From Thalassotalea sp. G2M2-11 (GTDB lineage Bacteria; Pseudomonadota; Gammaproteobacteria; Enterobacterales; Alteromonadaceae): a stretch of DNA of 64,000 nt. The DNA is taken from the NCBI RefSeq assembly GCF_017168195.1, contig NZ_JADNYL010000001.1, positions 248,001 to 312,000 of the forward strand, in the 5' to 3' direction. Below are positions 1 to 8,669 of the stretch, piece after piece. A program made the translations under genes and the position numbers. How positions within the stretch are numbered: the first letter of the stretch is position 1; each line of letters starts with the position of its first letter. The notes under the pieces were generated by a model that was not told the origin of the DNA, did not search any database, and saw only the letters and a list, made by a program, of their open reading frames with translations.

Positions 1-1302
1 TCGAAACAACTGAGTACTTACCCGTTAATTAAACAGCAAGCGCTTAATATTGGTAATTCTAATCCGAGGATTTATTACAATGAAATACCAAAACGTGGTG
101 TTGCTAACTATGGGCAAATTTTAGTGATATTGGCAGAGTTTGATGCGGAAAAAGTCACAGATTTAGTGACAAGGTTACGGAAAGAGTTTGCTCAGTGGAG
201 CCAGGCTACAATTACCGTGAAGGAATTCACTCAAGGGCCTGTAACCGATCAGCCCATTACGGTGCGTTTGATGAGTGAGTCGCTTGCTGATCTTGAAAAA
301 GTTGCCAAAGAGCTGAATCAGAAAATGGCGACGATTCCTGGCATCATTAATATCGAAAACCCTATTGGATTAGCCAATACCGAGTTAATTATGGATATTG
401 ATTATGAAAAAGCAGGTATGTCTGGCATTGATATTCACTCGCTGGATCAAACACTCAAAACATTAATTACCGGGCAATTTGTCGGGCAACTAAGTGATAG
501 TAATGGTGAAAGTTACCCTATTTTAATCCGTAGCAAGCAAATGGATGTGTCAATGCTTGAAAATATTCATATTGCTAATAACTTGGGGCAATTAATACCG
601 CTTAATCAAGTGGTGTCAATTAAACTCGCTAAGGGGCATTCAGAATTTTTTCATTACCAAAAACAGCGGATGGCAAAAGTTTCTGCAGATGCCGATAATG
701 GCTATTCGGTAACAGCGCTGACGCAGCAAGTGGTAAATTTTTTAGAATATTATCCGTTTCCTGAGGGTATGTATTATACACTGGGTGGTGAAGAGGAGTC
801 TCGACAAGAGTCGTTTGCTGGGCTTTCTCAAATTATGATTATCACAGCGATAGGGATTTTTTCTGTATTGGTATTACAATTTAAATCATTTTTGCAGCCT
901 TTAGTGATTTTTAGTTCAATCCCATTTGCGATGGCGGGCTCGGTTATTGGCTTATATATATTTGGTTTATCATTTTCAATGATGGCATTTATTGGTTTGA
1001 TCAGTTTATTTGGTATTGTAGTGAATAATGCCATTATTTTGATTGATACAGCTAACCATAATTATCTGATAAGCAATGATATGCGCACAGCTATTTTAGA
1101 GGCAAGCGCAACGCGTTTTACGCCAATATTACTCACCACATTAACAACCATTGGTGGATTACTACCATTAACATTATTTGGTGGTGGCTTATGGCAACCG
1201 TTAGGCGTAGTGATTATTTCAGGCTTATGTGTTTCAGCTATCGCTAGTTTTGTTTTAGTGCCCGTATTGACTGAATTGTTTACTCGAAATAATAGTAAGT
1301 AG
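1..1302 (+). CDS. RND efflux transporter permease, C-terminal part (5' end outside window)
   Basis: The reading frame is open from the first base of the window, so this is the last 433 codons of a longer gene. An RND permease is usually about 1000 residues. What remains is a periplasmic porter/docking part followed by a block of hydrophobic helices near the C-terminus, with the family-typical stretch FGIVVNNAIILIDTAN and an alternating GG-rich helix (TTIGGLLPLTLFGGG). Proteins of this AcrB-like family use the proton gradient to export drugs or other small molecules through a tripartite inner-membrane/periplasm/outer-membrane complex. The adaptor and outer-membrane partner would lie upstream. 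prsK begins 14 bases after its stop, so some read-through into the EPS regulators is possible. The substrate cannot be inferred. Confidence 0.9.
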   Translation, partial: SKQLSTYPLIKQQALNIGNSNPRIYYNEIPKRGVANYGQILVILAEFDAEKVTDLVTRLRKEFAQWSQATITVKEFTQGPVTDQPITVRLMSESLADLEKVAKELNQKMATIPGIINIENPIGLANTELIMDIDYEKAGMSGIDIHSLDQTLKTLITGQFVGQLSDSNGESYPILIRSKQMDVSMLENIHIANNLGQLIPLNQVVSIKLAKGHSEFFHYQKQRMAKVSADADNGYSVTALTQQVVNFLEYYPFPEGMYYTLGGEEESRQESFAGLSQIMIITAIGIFSVLVLQFKSFLQPLVIFSSIPFAMAGSVIGLYIFGLSFSMMAFIGLISLFGIVVNNAIILIDTANHNYLISNDMRTAILEASATRFTPILLTTLTTIGGLLPLTLFGGGLWQPLGVVIISGLCVSAIASFVLVPVLTELFTRNNSK

Positions 1303-1316
1303 GCGAACACACTTTT

Positions 1317-3347
1317 ATGGAATTTCTCGGCATAGTTGGTTTTGGGTTAAGTAGCATCGCTTACCTTGTTTTCATATTGTTAATTTTTGCTGCTCGTAAT
1401 AAATCATTACTGGCCCAATGGACGATTTTGTCAGCACTAAGCACTTTAGTCGCAAATGCCGTTGCAGGTATGCAAATCAAGCTTGGTTTTAGCTTACAGT
1501 GGGTGATGTTGGCTGATGGTATAAAAATCGCCTGTTGGTCTATTTTATTGTTGATTTGCAATACTGAATTAACCTCATTACGTCGTTTGTTAAGTAATTA
1601 TCATATTAGACAGTATGCGGTTATATGGCTCCTATTGATGTCGGGCGCTTGGCTTGCGACTTATTCTTTTAATTTCTCTTACCAATTTTTGTTTTTACTG
1701 TTTATCGTCTTGAACCTATGGACTTTGGTGTTATTAGAGCAACTATTCCGTAGTGCTGATGACCATGTTCGTTGGGCGATTTGGCCGTTAGTTATTGCTT
1801 TGGCAAGTATTTCAGTATTCGACTTTGTAATGTATGCACAGGCGACAATGGTTGATGGCATTGATTTTGATTTCTGGTTTAGTCGAGGTTTTGTCGCTTT
1901 AATTATCGTGCCGCTCCTATTGGTGAGCATTCGACGCATTAAAAATGGCTCTGTCAGAATCTTCGTATCTCGACAAGTGGTGTTTTATAGCTCAATTTTG
2001 ATGATGGCCGGTGTGTATTTGCTCATTATGGCATTCGCTGGCTATGTTATTAATTATATTGGTGGGAAATGGGGCAGTGTCGTTAGTGTTGGCTTTTTGA
2101 TGCTCAGTATTATTGTGCTAATGACGTTGTTAATCACAGAATCACTGAGACGAAAACTGAAAGTTTTCATTGCTAAGAATTTCTTTGCTAATCGATATGA
2201 ATACCGTGATGAGTGGTTGGATCTTATTGAAAAAATAGAAACCACCAGTGCGCAGGGTTATTATCAAATGGCGACATCGATTATGATGTCAAAATTGAAC
2301 GCTCAAAGCGGTGCCATTATAAAAAAAAGGAATGACTTACACTTTGATTGCCAATTTAAGGATGGCCTAGAGTTAACTCAAGCCTTTGACCTTCAGCTTG
2401 CATTGTTAAGTGAATTTTGTATAAAAAAAGGATGGATTGTAGACGTTGATGAATATGAAATCACTCCTTCGATGTATTCTGGCTTAACCTTAGATATTGA
2501 TTTATGTCGCAGTTTTAATGTGAGAATTATCGTGCCTATTTTTATTGGTAAGGCATTTTATGGATTGTTTGTACTAGGTAGAATAAAAGAGTTAAAGCAA
2601 CTGAATTGGGAAGATAGAGATTTGTTATTTGCGGTTTCAAAGCAATTGGGGAATTTTATTTCACTTAATGAAGCCAACGATGAGCTTGCAGAGGCAAAAC
2701 AGTTCGATGCGTTTAACCGTATGTCTGCCTTTCTAGTACATGATTTAAAGAACGTCCAAGCACAATTATCGTTAATTACTACTAATGCGGAAAAACACAG
2801 AGATAATCCCGAGTTTATCGATGATGTCTTTGAAACCGTTGAGTCAGCAACAGAGCGATTAACTAGAGTATTGACCCAACTACGCAATAAAAAAATGGCA
2901 TCAGCTGGTAAAATGAATGTAGAAATTGCGACTGTGCTTGAGAAAGTGGTTGAACAACGTAATGTTGATTCACCTAAAGTACATATTGTGCAAAGCGATA
3001 ATTGCTTATTAGCCATAGATAAAGAAAAGTTTCATTCTGTGTTAAACCATCTTATTCAAAATGCACAAGAAGCAACAAGCGATGATGGCTGGGTAAAAGT
3101 GAATTTAACCTCGTCTGAGAATCAAATATGCATTAGTATAAGTGATAATGGCTGCGGTATGACGGCTGACTTTATTGAGCAACGCCTTTTCAAGCCGTTC
3201 GATACAACCAAAGGCAACGCTGGTATGGGTATTGGCGTATATGAAGCTAAACAGTTTATTGAGAGCTTAGCCGGTTCCATTAAAGTTACCAGCATTGAAC
3301 ACGAAGGCACGACCTTTAAAATCAGTTTGCCAATCAATGATACATAA
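1317..3347 (+). CDS. prsK: XrtA/PEP-CTERM system histidine kinase PrsK
   Basis: Membrane sensor kinase of 676 residues. The first ~290 residues hold about seven to eight hydrophobic helices, the next ~170 look like a GAF-type domain, and the C-terminus has an H-box (LVHDLKN, phospho-acceptor His475) and an ATPase domain with DNGCGM and a GIGVYEAK G-box. This architecture (MASE-like multi-helix sensor, GAF, HisKA-like, HATPase) is that of PrsK, the kinase that accompanies exosortase A EPS loci and pairs with the sigma-54 activator PrsR. The next gene is exactly that regulator, which supports the call. The start follows the RND stop by 14 bases; the ribosome site is weak. Its signal is unknown. 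Confidence 0.9.
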   Translation: MEFLGIVGFGLSSIAYLVFILLIFAARNKSLLAQWTILSALSTLVANAVAGMQIKLGFSLQWVMLADGIKIACWSILLLICNTELTSLRRLLSNYHIRQYAVIWLLLMSGAWLATYSFNFSYQFLFLLFIVLNLWTLVLLEQLFRSADDHVRWAIWPLVIALASISVFDFVMYAQATMVDGIDFDFWFSRGFVALIIVPLLLVSIRRIKNGSVRIFVSRQVVFYSSILMMAGVYLLIMAFAGYVINYIGGKWGSVVSVGFLMLSIIVLMTLLITESLRRKLKVFIAKNFFANRYEYRDEWLDLIEKIETTSAQGYYQMATSIMMSKLNAQSGAIIKKRNDLHFDCQFKDGLELTQAFDLQLALLSEFCIKKGWIVDVDEYEITPSMYSGLTLDIDLCRSFNVRIIVPIFIGKAFYGLFVLGRIKELKQLNWEDRDLLFAVSKQLGNFISLNEANDELAEAKQFDAFNRMSAFLVHDLKNVQAQLSLITTNAEKHRDNPEFIDDVFETVESATERLTRVLTQLRNKKMASAGKMNVEIATVLEKVVEQRNVDSPKVHIVQSDNCLLAIDKEKFHSVLNHLIQNAQEATSDDGWVKVNLTSSENQICISISDNGCGMTADFIEQRLFKPFDTTKGNAGMGIGVYEAKQFIESLAGSIKVTSIEHEGTTFKISLPINDT

Positions 3348-3378
3348 TCAAATGCGTGAAACAAAGGATACTAACCAC

Positions 3379-4725
3379 ATGGAAAAACTATTGATCGTTG
3401 ATGACGATAAGGGCATCCAAAAACAACTAAAATGGAGCTTATCAGATTACGAATCAGTATTAGCAAGCAATCGTGAAGGTGCGATTGCTGCTGTGCGTCG
3501 TTATGAGCCAAAAGTGGTGACTTTAGATTTGGGCTTGCCGCCAGATTCTGCCAACGCAACGGAAGGATTAGCGGCTTTGGAAGAAATCTTAAAAATTGCT
3601 CCGCATACCAAAGTGATAGTGATCACAGGTAATGACGATAGGGAACATGCGCTTAAAGCTATCGAATTAGGTGCCTACGATTTTTATCAAAAACCGATAG
3701 ATTCTGAAGTGATAAATATCATTATCGCTCGAGCTTTTAGTGTGGCTTCGATTGAAGAAGAAAACCGATTAATGCGCTCAGTAGGCGGTAGTGACATAGG
3801 TATTATTGGCAATAGTGAAGCGATTGAACGTTTAAGGATGATGATCAAGCGCATAGCACCAACGCAGATTACCGCTTTGTTGTTAGGTGAAAGTGGTACG
3901 GGCAAAGAAGTGACCGCCAATGCAGTTCACAAGGCAAGTGATCGCGGTAACAAACCATTCGTTGCAATCAACTGTGCTTCCATTCCTGAAACATTGTTAG
4001 AAAGTGAGTTATTTGGTTTTGAAAAAGGGGCTTTTACTGGCGCAGTGCGCACGACAAAAGGGAAAATAGAATGTGCGGAAGGCGGTACTTTATTTTTAGA
4101 TGAAATTGGCGATATGCCGTTCAATTTACAAGCAAAATTATTACGTTTTTTACAAGAAAAGAAAATAGAACGGCTCGGTGGACGACAAGAAATAGAAGTG
4201 GATGTACGGGTTGTGTGTGCCACTAACCAGAATTTAGAAGAAATGGTGGCCAATAAAACATTTCGAGAAGATTTATTTTACCGCGTCAGTGAAATTACCT
4301 TGAATATTCCGCCATTACGAGATCGTGATGAAGACGTTTTGATCTTAGCGCAGTTTTTTTTACAACGATATGCCGAGGAATATAAAAGTAACGTTAAAAG
4401 TTTTTCTCAAGATGGCTTAAGTGCTATTAAAGCACATCGATGGCCCGGTAATATTCGCGAATTACAAAACAAAGTAAAAAGCTCTGTGATCATGGCAACA
4501 GGAACACAAGTGACCGCTATGGATCTAGGTTTCTTAGACCATGTTGATAAAGACTTAGAATTGAACCTGAATTTAAGGCAAGTACGTGAACATGCTGAAT
4601 CGATTGCGATTCAAAAGGCTTATGCATTAACTGAAGGTAATATGTCTAAATGTGCGGAATTGTTAGGGATCACACGTCCGACCCTATATTCTTTAATAGA
4701 AAAATACGCGTTAGATATTAATTAA
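3379..4725 (+). CDS. prsR: PrsR, sigma-54-dependent response regulator of the PEP-CTERM/EPS system
   Basis: The 448-residue product has three NtrC-type domains. The first is a receiver (VDDD near the N-terminus, phospho-acceptor Asp50). The second is an AAA+ domain with Walker A GESGTGKE at 170-177 and the sigma-54-contacting loop GAFTGA at 217-222. The third is a Fis-type helix-turn-helix at the C-terminus (NMSKCAELLGITRPTLYSL). The longer frame opens at 3295 inside prsK, but ATG 3379 begins the receiver consensus MEKLLIVDDD and has AAAGGA upstream, so it is taken as the start. PrsR-type proteins activate sigma-54 promoters of PEP-CTERM genes. Two such promoters are visible in this window (7631 and 38246), each with a candidate upstream binding element. 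Confidence 0.93.
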   Translation: MEKLLIVDDDKGIQKQLKWSLSDYESVLASNREGAIAAVRRYEPKVVTLDLGLPPDSANATEGLAALEEILKIAPHTKVIVITGNDDREHALKAIELGAYDFYQKPIDSEVINIIIARAFSVASIEEENRLMRSVGGSDIGIIGNSEAIERLRMMIKRIAPTQITALLLGESGTGKEVTANAVHKASDRGNKPFVAINCASIPETLLESELFGFEKGAFTGAVRTTKGKIECAEGGTLFLDEIGDMPFNLQAKLLRFLQEKKIERLGGRQEIEVDVRVVCATNQNLEEMVANKTFREDLFYRVSEITLNIPPLRDRDEDVLILAQFFLQRYAEEYKSNVKSFSQDGLSAIKAHRWPGNIRELQNKVKSSVIMATGTQVTAMDLGFLDHVDKDLELNLNLRQVREHAESIAIQKAYALTEGNMSKCAELLGITRPTLYSLIEKYALDIN

Positions 4726-4770
4726 TAACTTGGAAGATAATGATGTTTTTATACGGGAGTGAGGTGTAAT

Positions 4771-7545
4771 TTGAAATTTTATCCTGTCAGAGTTATTACA
4801 ATTTTATTGTGCTTACATGTATTTTCATTTGCTTATGCAAAATCGGCTGATCAGCTTTATGAGGATGCCTTACAGGCATTTAATAAAAAAGAATATGCGC
4901 AATCAGTTATCTTGTTAAAAAATATCATGCGAGAAAATCCGAGGCATTTGTCAGGACGAATATTGCTTGGCAAAACATTTTTATTGCTTAGTGAGTTGGA
5001 AAATGCCGAAGAGCAGTTCAGACAGGCGTTAATAGATGGTGCTGATAGCAGTCAAATACTAATACCTCTGGGGCAGTCATTATTATTACAAGGTAAATAT
5101 CAGGATGTTTTAGATAATGTCCAACTTTCAGAGCAAACAAGATTAATTGCTACTGAAGTCTTCTCACTGCGAGGTCGGGCATATTTAGAATTAAATCAAT
5201 TTGAGCTGGCAAAGTCTGAGTTTGATGCTGCGATAGCTAATGAACCAAATGAAGCTGTTGGTTATTTAGGATTAGCTATTTTAGAGCTTAAACTTGGTAA
5301 TATTTCGTTAGCGCAGCAGTGGCTTGATCAAGTACTAGAGATTGACTCATATAATGCTGAGGCCTTGCAGTTAAAAGGGGATATTTTTTATAAACAAGGC
5401 AATTTAAATTTAGCAGAATCTTTGTTAAATCAAAGTTTTACTCTGGATGAGAATAATCTTCGAACACGCTTATTATTGGCTGAGGTTTATATTGCATTAT
5501 CGGATATTGAACAGGCGTTAAAGCATATCTCATTTGTTTTAGATTTAAAGCCTAATTATCCAAACGTCAACCTGCTTTATGCTTTTGCTTTGTTTAAATC
5601 TGATAAGAAAAATGAAGCGGCAAAGGTGGCTAAGAATATTTCTGCTTATTTAAGTAAATTAGATGATGCTGATCTTAATCGATATCCATCATTACGATTG
5701 ATCCAGGGGACCAGTCTATACATGCAAGAAAGCTGGGAGAATGCTTATAGTCATTTAAATTATTATGCCCTCCGATTCCCAGGTCACGAGCAGAGTCACC
5801 TAATGGTGGCTAATATGGATATGAAGTTTGAACGCTATCAATCGGCAATGGAGATTCTTGAACATTATAACGGAGAAGAAAGGTCTCTTGAGTATTGGCT
5901 GCTGAAGTTGAATGCCTTAGTTAAGCTGGGTAAAATGTTTGAAGCGTTAGTTGTGGTTGATCAGGCAATGGAAGGGTTTCCTCATGAACTAACCTTGCTC
6001 GAGTATAAAAGTAAGCTACTCGTCGCCACTAACAACTTAAGAGAAGCGCTAATGTTAATGGAGAGCATTTTTGAACAAGGGAGTGCTAGTGACCAATTGG
6101 CGTTACTTCTAGGACAATTACAGTTAAGTTTAACCGAGATTAATAAAGCATCGGCAACGGTAGCGAGACTATTAAAAGAAAAGCCTGATAATCCTGTTTA
6201 TTTGAGCCTATCTGCTGGTATCGATTTACAAAGTGGTAAATTTGTCTCTGCCCAGCAGAAACTGGAACATGCGCTAGACTTGGCTCCTAAGATGTTACAA
6301 CTGTATGTTAATCTTTATTATGTTTATATTGCTCAGAAAAATGTTAACCAGGCAGCTGAAATATTAAACAAAGCTTATCAGTTGAGCCCGAATCAACCTC
6401 TGCTATTAACAAAGTTGGCTGAGTTATCTGAGCAAGTTCGAAATTTTCAAGCAAGCATTCAATGGCGAAAGCAATTATATAAGTTACAACCTGATAATTT
6501 AGATAACTTGGTTCGCTATGCCGAGGCACTTGTTCGCACAGGTGATAGTAAATCTGCTTTACAATTGCTCTTACTTCATCGTATTGATTATCGGTTAAAT
6601 GCACAATATCTCGCACGGTTAGCAACAGTTTATTTAGATTTAAAGCGTTGCAGTGATGTTGATCAAGTCTTAGGGGTGCTGTACGGCTTATCGTTAAACC
6701 ATGCTCGCCGATTAGTTACAATCGCAAATATGTATATGCAATGTCATCGCTTTGAATTAGCGAATCGGGCGTTAACATATGCGGAACAGTTGGATATCAA
6801 TAATATCTATGTACAACTGGCAAGAGCACGATGGTTTTTAGATATTAATCAGGCGGAATTAGCCTTACGTTTATTAAAACCTTTAGCTCAGTCGGGTCAT
6901 CAAAAAGCTTTACAGTTGGAAATCAGTGCTTATGAATATTTGGGTGATGAAGAGAGTGCTATTAGCATCGCACAGCGATTATTTAAATTGTACCCTCGTC
7001 CGCTTTATGTGTATAAGTTATATCGATTATTAGAGACGGCGAAACGTGCTGATGAAGGCATAGTTATACTTGAGGAATACTTGAGACAAACTGACAATAT
7101 TAACATTCGTCGAACGCTTGCTCATGCTTATTTACAGATGAAGAATAAACAAAGTGCGGAAAAACACTTTATTATTTTGGCAAAGAGTCATAATGATGCT
7201 TTGGCTTATCGACAACTTGCTATTTTAAAATCAGAAGAAAATATAGAGCAGGCGGTAACTTATGCTAAAAAAGCTTATGGTATTGATCAGCAGTCACCAG
7301 CAATTGCTGCAACTTATGGCTGGCTGTTAACGCAGTCAGGTAAACCGACTGAGGGTTTACCTTTATTGCGATCTGCTCATGCTCGTAATGCCAATCAACC
7401 GACTTTACTTTATAGAATGGCGGAAACCTTATTACTGCTGGATCGGCAAGAGCAAGCGTTAAAATATTTTAAACAAGCGGCACGTTTTGATTTTCCTGAT
7501 AGACAGCGGGTAGATTTAAGGTTAAATGAATTAGCAAATAGATAA
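4771..7545 (+). CDS. large exported TPR-repeat protein, PrsT-like
   Basis: About 924 residues made almost entirely of tetratricopeptide repeats, with repeated patterns of the kind A..YL..GQ...A and LG...LA. The N-terminus (KFYPVRVITILLCLHVFSFAYA) looks like a type I signal peptide ending AYA, with no lipobox cysteine. The start is taken as TTG 4771 because GAGG lies six bases upstream and the signal peptide starts there; GTG 4759 would add four residues. It resembles the PrsT TPR protein of exosortase loci, of which a lipoprotein version lies at 39733-42414, so the two may be paralogues. It probably works in the periplasm as a scaffold for EPS assembly or export, and follows prsR by 45 bases, presumably in the same transcript. 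A specific role is inference. Confidence 0.8.
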   Translation: MKFYPVRVITILLCLHVFSFAYAKSADQLYEDALQAFNKKEYAQSVILLKNIMRENPRHLSGRILLGKTFLLLSELENAEEQFRQALIDGADSSQILIPLGQSLLLQGKYQDVLDNVQLSEQTRLIATEVFSLRGRAYLELNQFELAKSEFDAAIANEPNEAVGYLGLAILELKLGNISLAQQWLDQVLEIDSYNAEALQLKGDIFYKQGNLNLAESLLNQSFTLDENNLRTRLLLAEVYIALSDIEQALKHISFVLDLKPNYPNVNLLYAFALFKSDKKNEAAKVAKNISAYLSKLDDADLNRYPSLRLIQGTSLYMQESWENAYSHLNYYALRFPGHEQSHLMVANMDMKFERYQSAMEILEHYNGEERSLEYWLLKLNALVKLGKMFEALVVVDQAMEGFPHELTLLEYKSKLLVATNNLREALMLMESIFEQGSASDQLALLLGQLQLSLTEINKASATVARLLKEKPDNPVYLSLSAGIDLQSGKFVSAQQKLEHALDLAPKMLQLYVNLYYVYIAQKNVNQAAEILNKAYQLSPNQPLLLTKLAELSEQVRNFQASIQWRKQLYKLQPDNLDNLVRYAEALVRTGDSKSALQLLLLHRIDYRLNAQYLARLATVYLDLKRCSDVDQVLGVLYGLSLNHARRLVTIANMYMQCHRFELANRALTYAEQLDINNIYVQLARARWFLDINQAELALRLLKPLAQSGHQKALQLEISAYEYLGDEESAISIAQRLFKLYPRPLYVYKLYRLLETAKRADEGIVILEEYLRQTDNINIRRTLAHAYLQMKNKQSAEKHFIILAKSHNDALAYRQLAILKSEENIEQAVTYAKKAYGIDQQSPAIAATYGWLLTQSGKPTEGLPLLRSAHARNANQPTLLYRMAETLLLLDRQEQALKYFKQAARFDFPDRQRVDLRLNELANR

Positions 7546-7563
7546 AAGGTAGCTGAATTTTGA

Positions 7564-7580
7564 TGTCAGTTTTTTTTACA
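7564..7580 (+). promoter_or_regulatory. candidate PrsR upstream activating element 1
   Basis: The 17-base element reads TGTCAG, then T, then seven T, then ACA. It differs by a single base from the element at 38310-38326 on the other strand, upstream of the second PEP-CTERM gene. It lies 68 bases before the -24 GG, about -93 to -77 from the predicted transcription start, a normal position for an enhancer-binding protein site. That PrsR binds it is inference. Confidence 0.55.
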
Positions 7581-7630
7581 ACACTGTAATCTTGATAATG
7601 TAATTTACTGTATTTTATCATTATTTTTTT

Positions 7631-7646
7631 TGGTCTGTTTTTTGCA
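7631..7646 (+). promoter_or_regulatory. sigma-54 (-24/-12) promoter of the first PEP-CTERM gene
   Basis: TGGTCTGTTTTTTGCA fits the sigma-54 layout TGGCAC-N5-TTGCA with the invariant GG and GC separated by exactly ten bases. Transcription would start near 7657, giving a leader of about 60 bases to the GTG start at 7717. A sigma-54 activator (prsR) is encoded 4 kb upstream, and regulation of PEP-CTERM genes by PrsK/PrsR/RpoN is known in other exosortase bacteria. Confidence 0.75.
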
Positions 7647-7716
7647 AGATAAAGGTCAGTTATGTGACTGTCTTCGTATTGTATGATTAAAAGACTAGCG
7701 TTTAAGGAGTTATAAC

Positions 7717-8589
7717 GTGAATCCGTTGATTAAAATTTTGTTGGTGGGGTTATTGGCGATTGCCCAAATAACTGCTGCTTATGCTGGAAAAAAAGAAATT
7801 AATGAATGTCAGTTATCTGACCTTCAAATCACTACCTTTCAACTATTAGATGGTAGTGAGGAAGTCGAATTAGCCGTTCCTGCAGATGCTACGGATTGCT
7901 TAGGTGCCTATTATGGCAACAATAGTGAATTTATTAGCCCAGTAGATAATTTGGGTTATGATGAAGATGGTTGGTTAAATAAAGATAGCTATAATGACTG
8001 GTGGACTGGTCCTGGTGCTTTTGTTGATCAAAGTGATTTATACGATCTGGATGGTGATGGTTTAGCAGATGATCCAGGTTGGGTATATGTTGGTAAAGAT
8101 GAAGGAAATGGTTTTAAAGGACAAACTAGTTCAGATGGCAGTACTAGCTATGACTTTATTGATAATTTGATTACATTTACAGATTGTGAAGATAAAAAGG
8201 GTAATTCTACTGATTGTGTAGGCGGTAATGCGGTTAAGGGTAGCTGGTCTTATACACCTCCTGCAATGAATCCTGATGAACTTGTTGAGTTGCTTGGCGG
8301 TGAGTTCTTCGATCAGGTTGCTATCATTTTTAAGGCGGGTAGTTCATTCGCTATGTATAATTTTAGTATCGAAGCATTAGGTTTAGATCCTGTATTGGCT
8401 GGTGATTATAACTATGCATTTACAGGTACATGGGATATCAGCGAAGTACTTGGTGGTAGTGCGCTATCAAACTTTAGCTTTTGGGCACGTGATCCTGTGG
8501 CTGAAAGCGTACAAGTTCCAGAGCCGCCAACTTGGATTCTAATGATGGCTGTGTTTGCTTTCATGGTGCGTAGAAAATTATATAGTTAA
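7717..8589 (+). CDS. PEP-CTERM sorting-domain protein
   Basis: Secreted 290-residue protein with a signal peptide (cleavage after ITAAYA, about residue 23) and a C-terminal exosortase recognition tail. The tail has VPEPPT at 267-272, a hydrophobic helix and a basic RRK end (285-287), the tripartite signal cut by XrtA. The body is acidic and rich in Gly, Asp and Asn, with an aspartate run DLDGDGLADDPG that could bind calcium, and four cysteines in the DCEDKKGNSTDC region and N-terminus. The GTG start has AAGGAG seven bases upstream. A sigma-54 promoter precedes the gene and a strong terminator follows it, so it is a single-gene unit. Such proteins are thought to be carried with the EPS to the cell surface; the body is not recognised. 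Confidence 0.9.
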   Translation: MNPLIKILLVGLLAIAQITAAYAGKKEINECQLSDLQITTFQLLDGSEEVELAVPADATDCLGAYYGNNSEFISPVDNLGYDEDGWLNKDSYNDWWTGPGAFVDQSDLYDLDGDGLADDPGWVYVGKDEGNGFKGQTSSDGSTSYDFIDNLITFTDCEDKKGNSTDCVGGNAVKGSWSYTPPAMNPDELVELLGGEFFDQVAIIFKAGSSFAMYNFSIEALGLDPVLAGDYNYAFTGTWDISEVLGGSALSNFSFWARDPVAESVQVPEPPTWILMMAVFAFMVRRKLYS

Positions 8590-8600
8590 AGTCACGAGCT

Positions 8601-8657
8601 TTATTCACAACATAAAAAAAAAGCCTAGTTTGGGCTTTTTTTTTATGTTGTGAATAA
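8601..8657. terminator. bidirectional terminator with perfect 25-base arms
   Basis: Arms 8601-8625 and 8633-8657 are exact reverse complements around a seven-base loop. The inner part is GCC/GGC flanked by nine A on the left and nine T on the right, so it gives a stem plus U-run on either strand. It separates the convergent PEP-CTERM gene and the ATPase gene. Confidence 0.9.
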
Positions 8658-8669
8658 GGTCATGTTACA

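Noticed and set aside
3784-3791. GGCGGTAG, the core of the ops/JUMPstart element used by RfaH
   Set aside because: It lies inside the prsR coding sequence and not in a leader of an EPS operon; no copy was seen in the intergenic regions.
6344-6625. A 93-codon minus-strand frame within the first TPR gene
   Set aside because: It lies wholly inside a clear coding region and shows no recognisable protein features.
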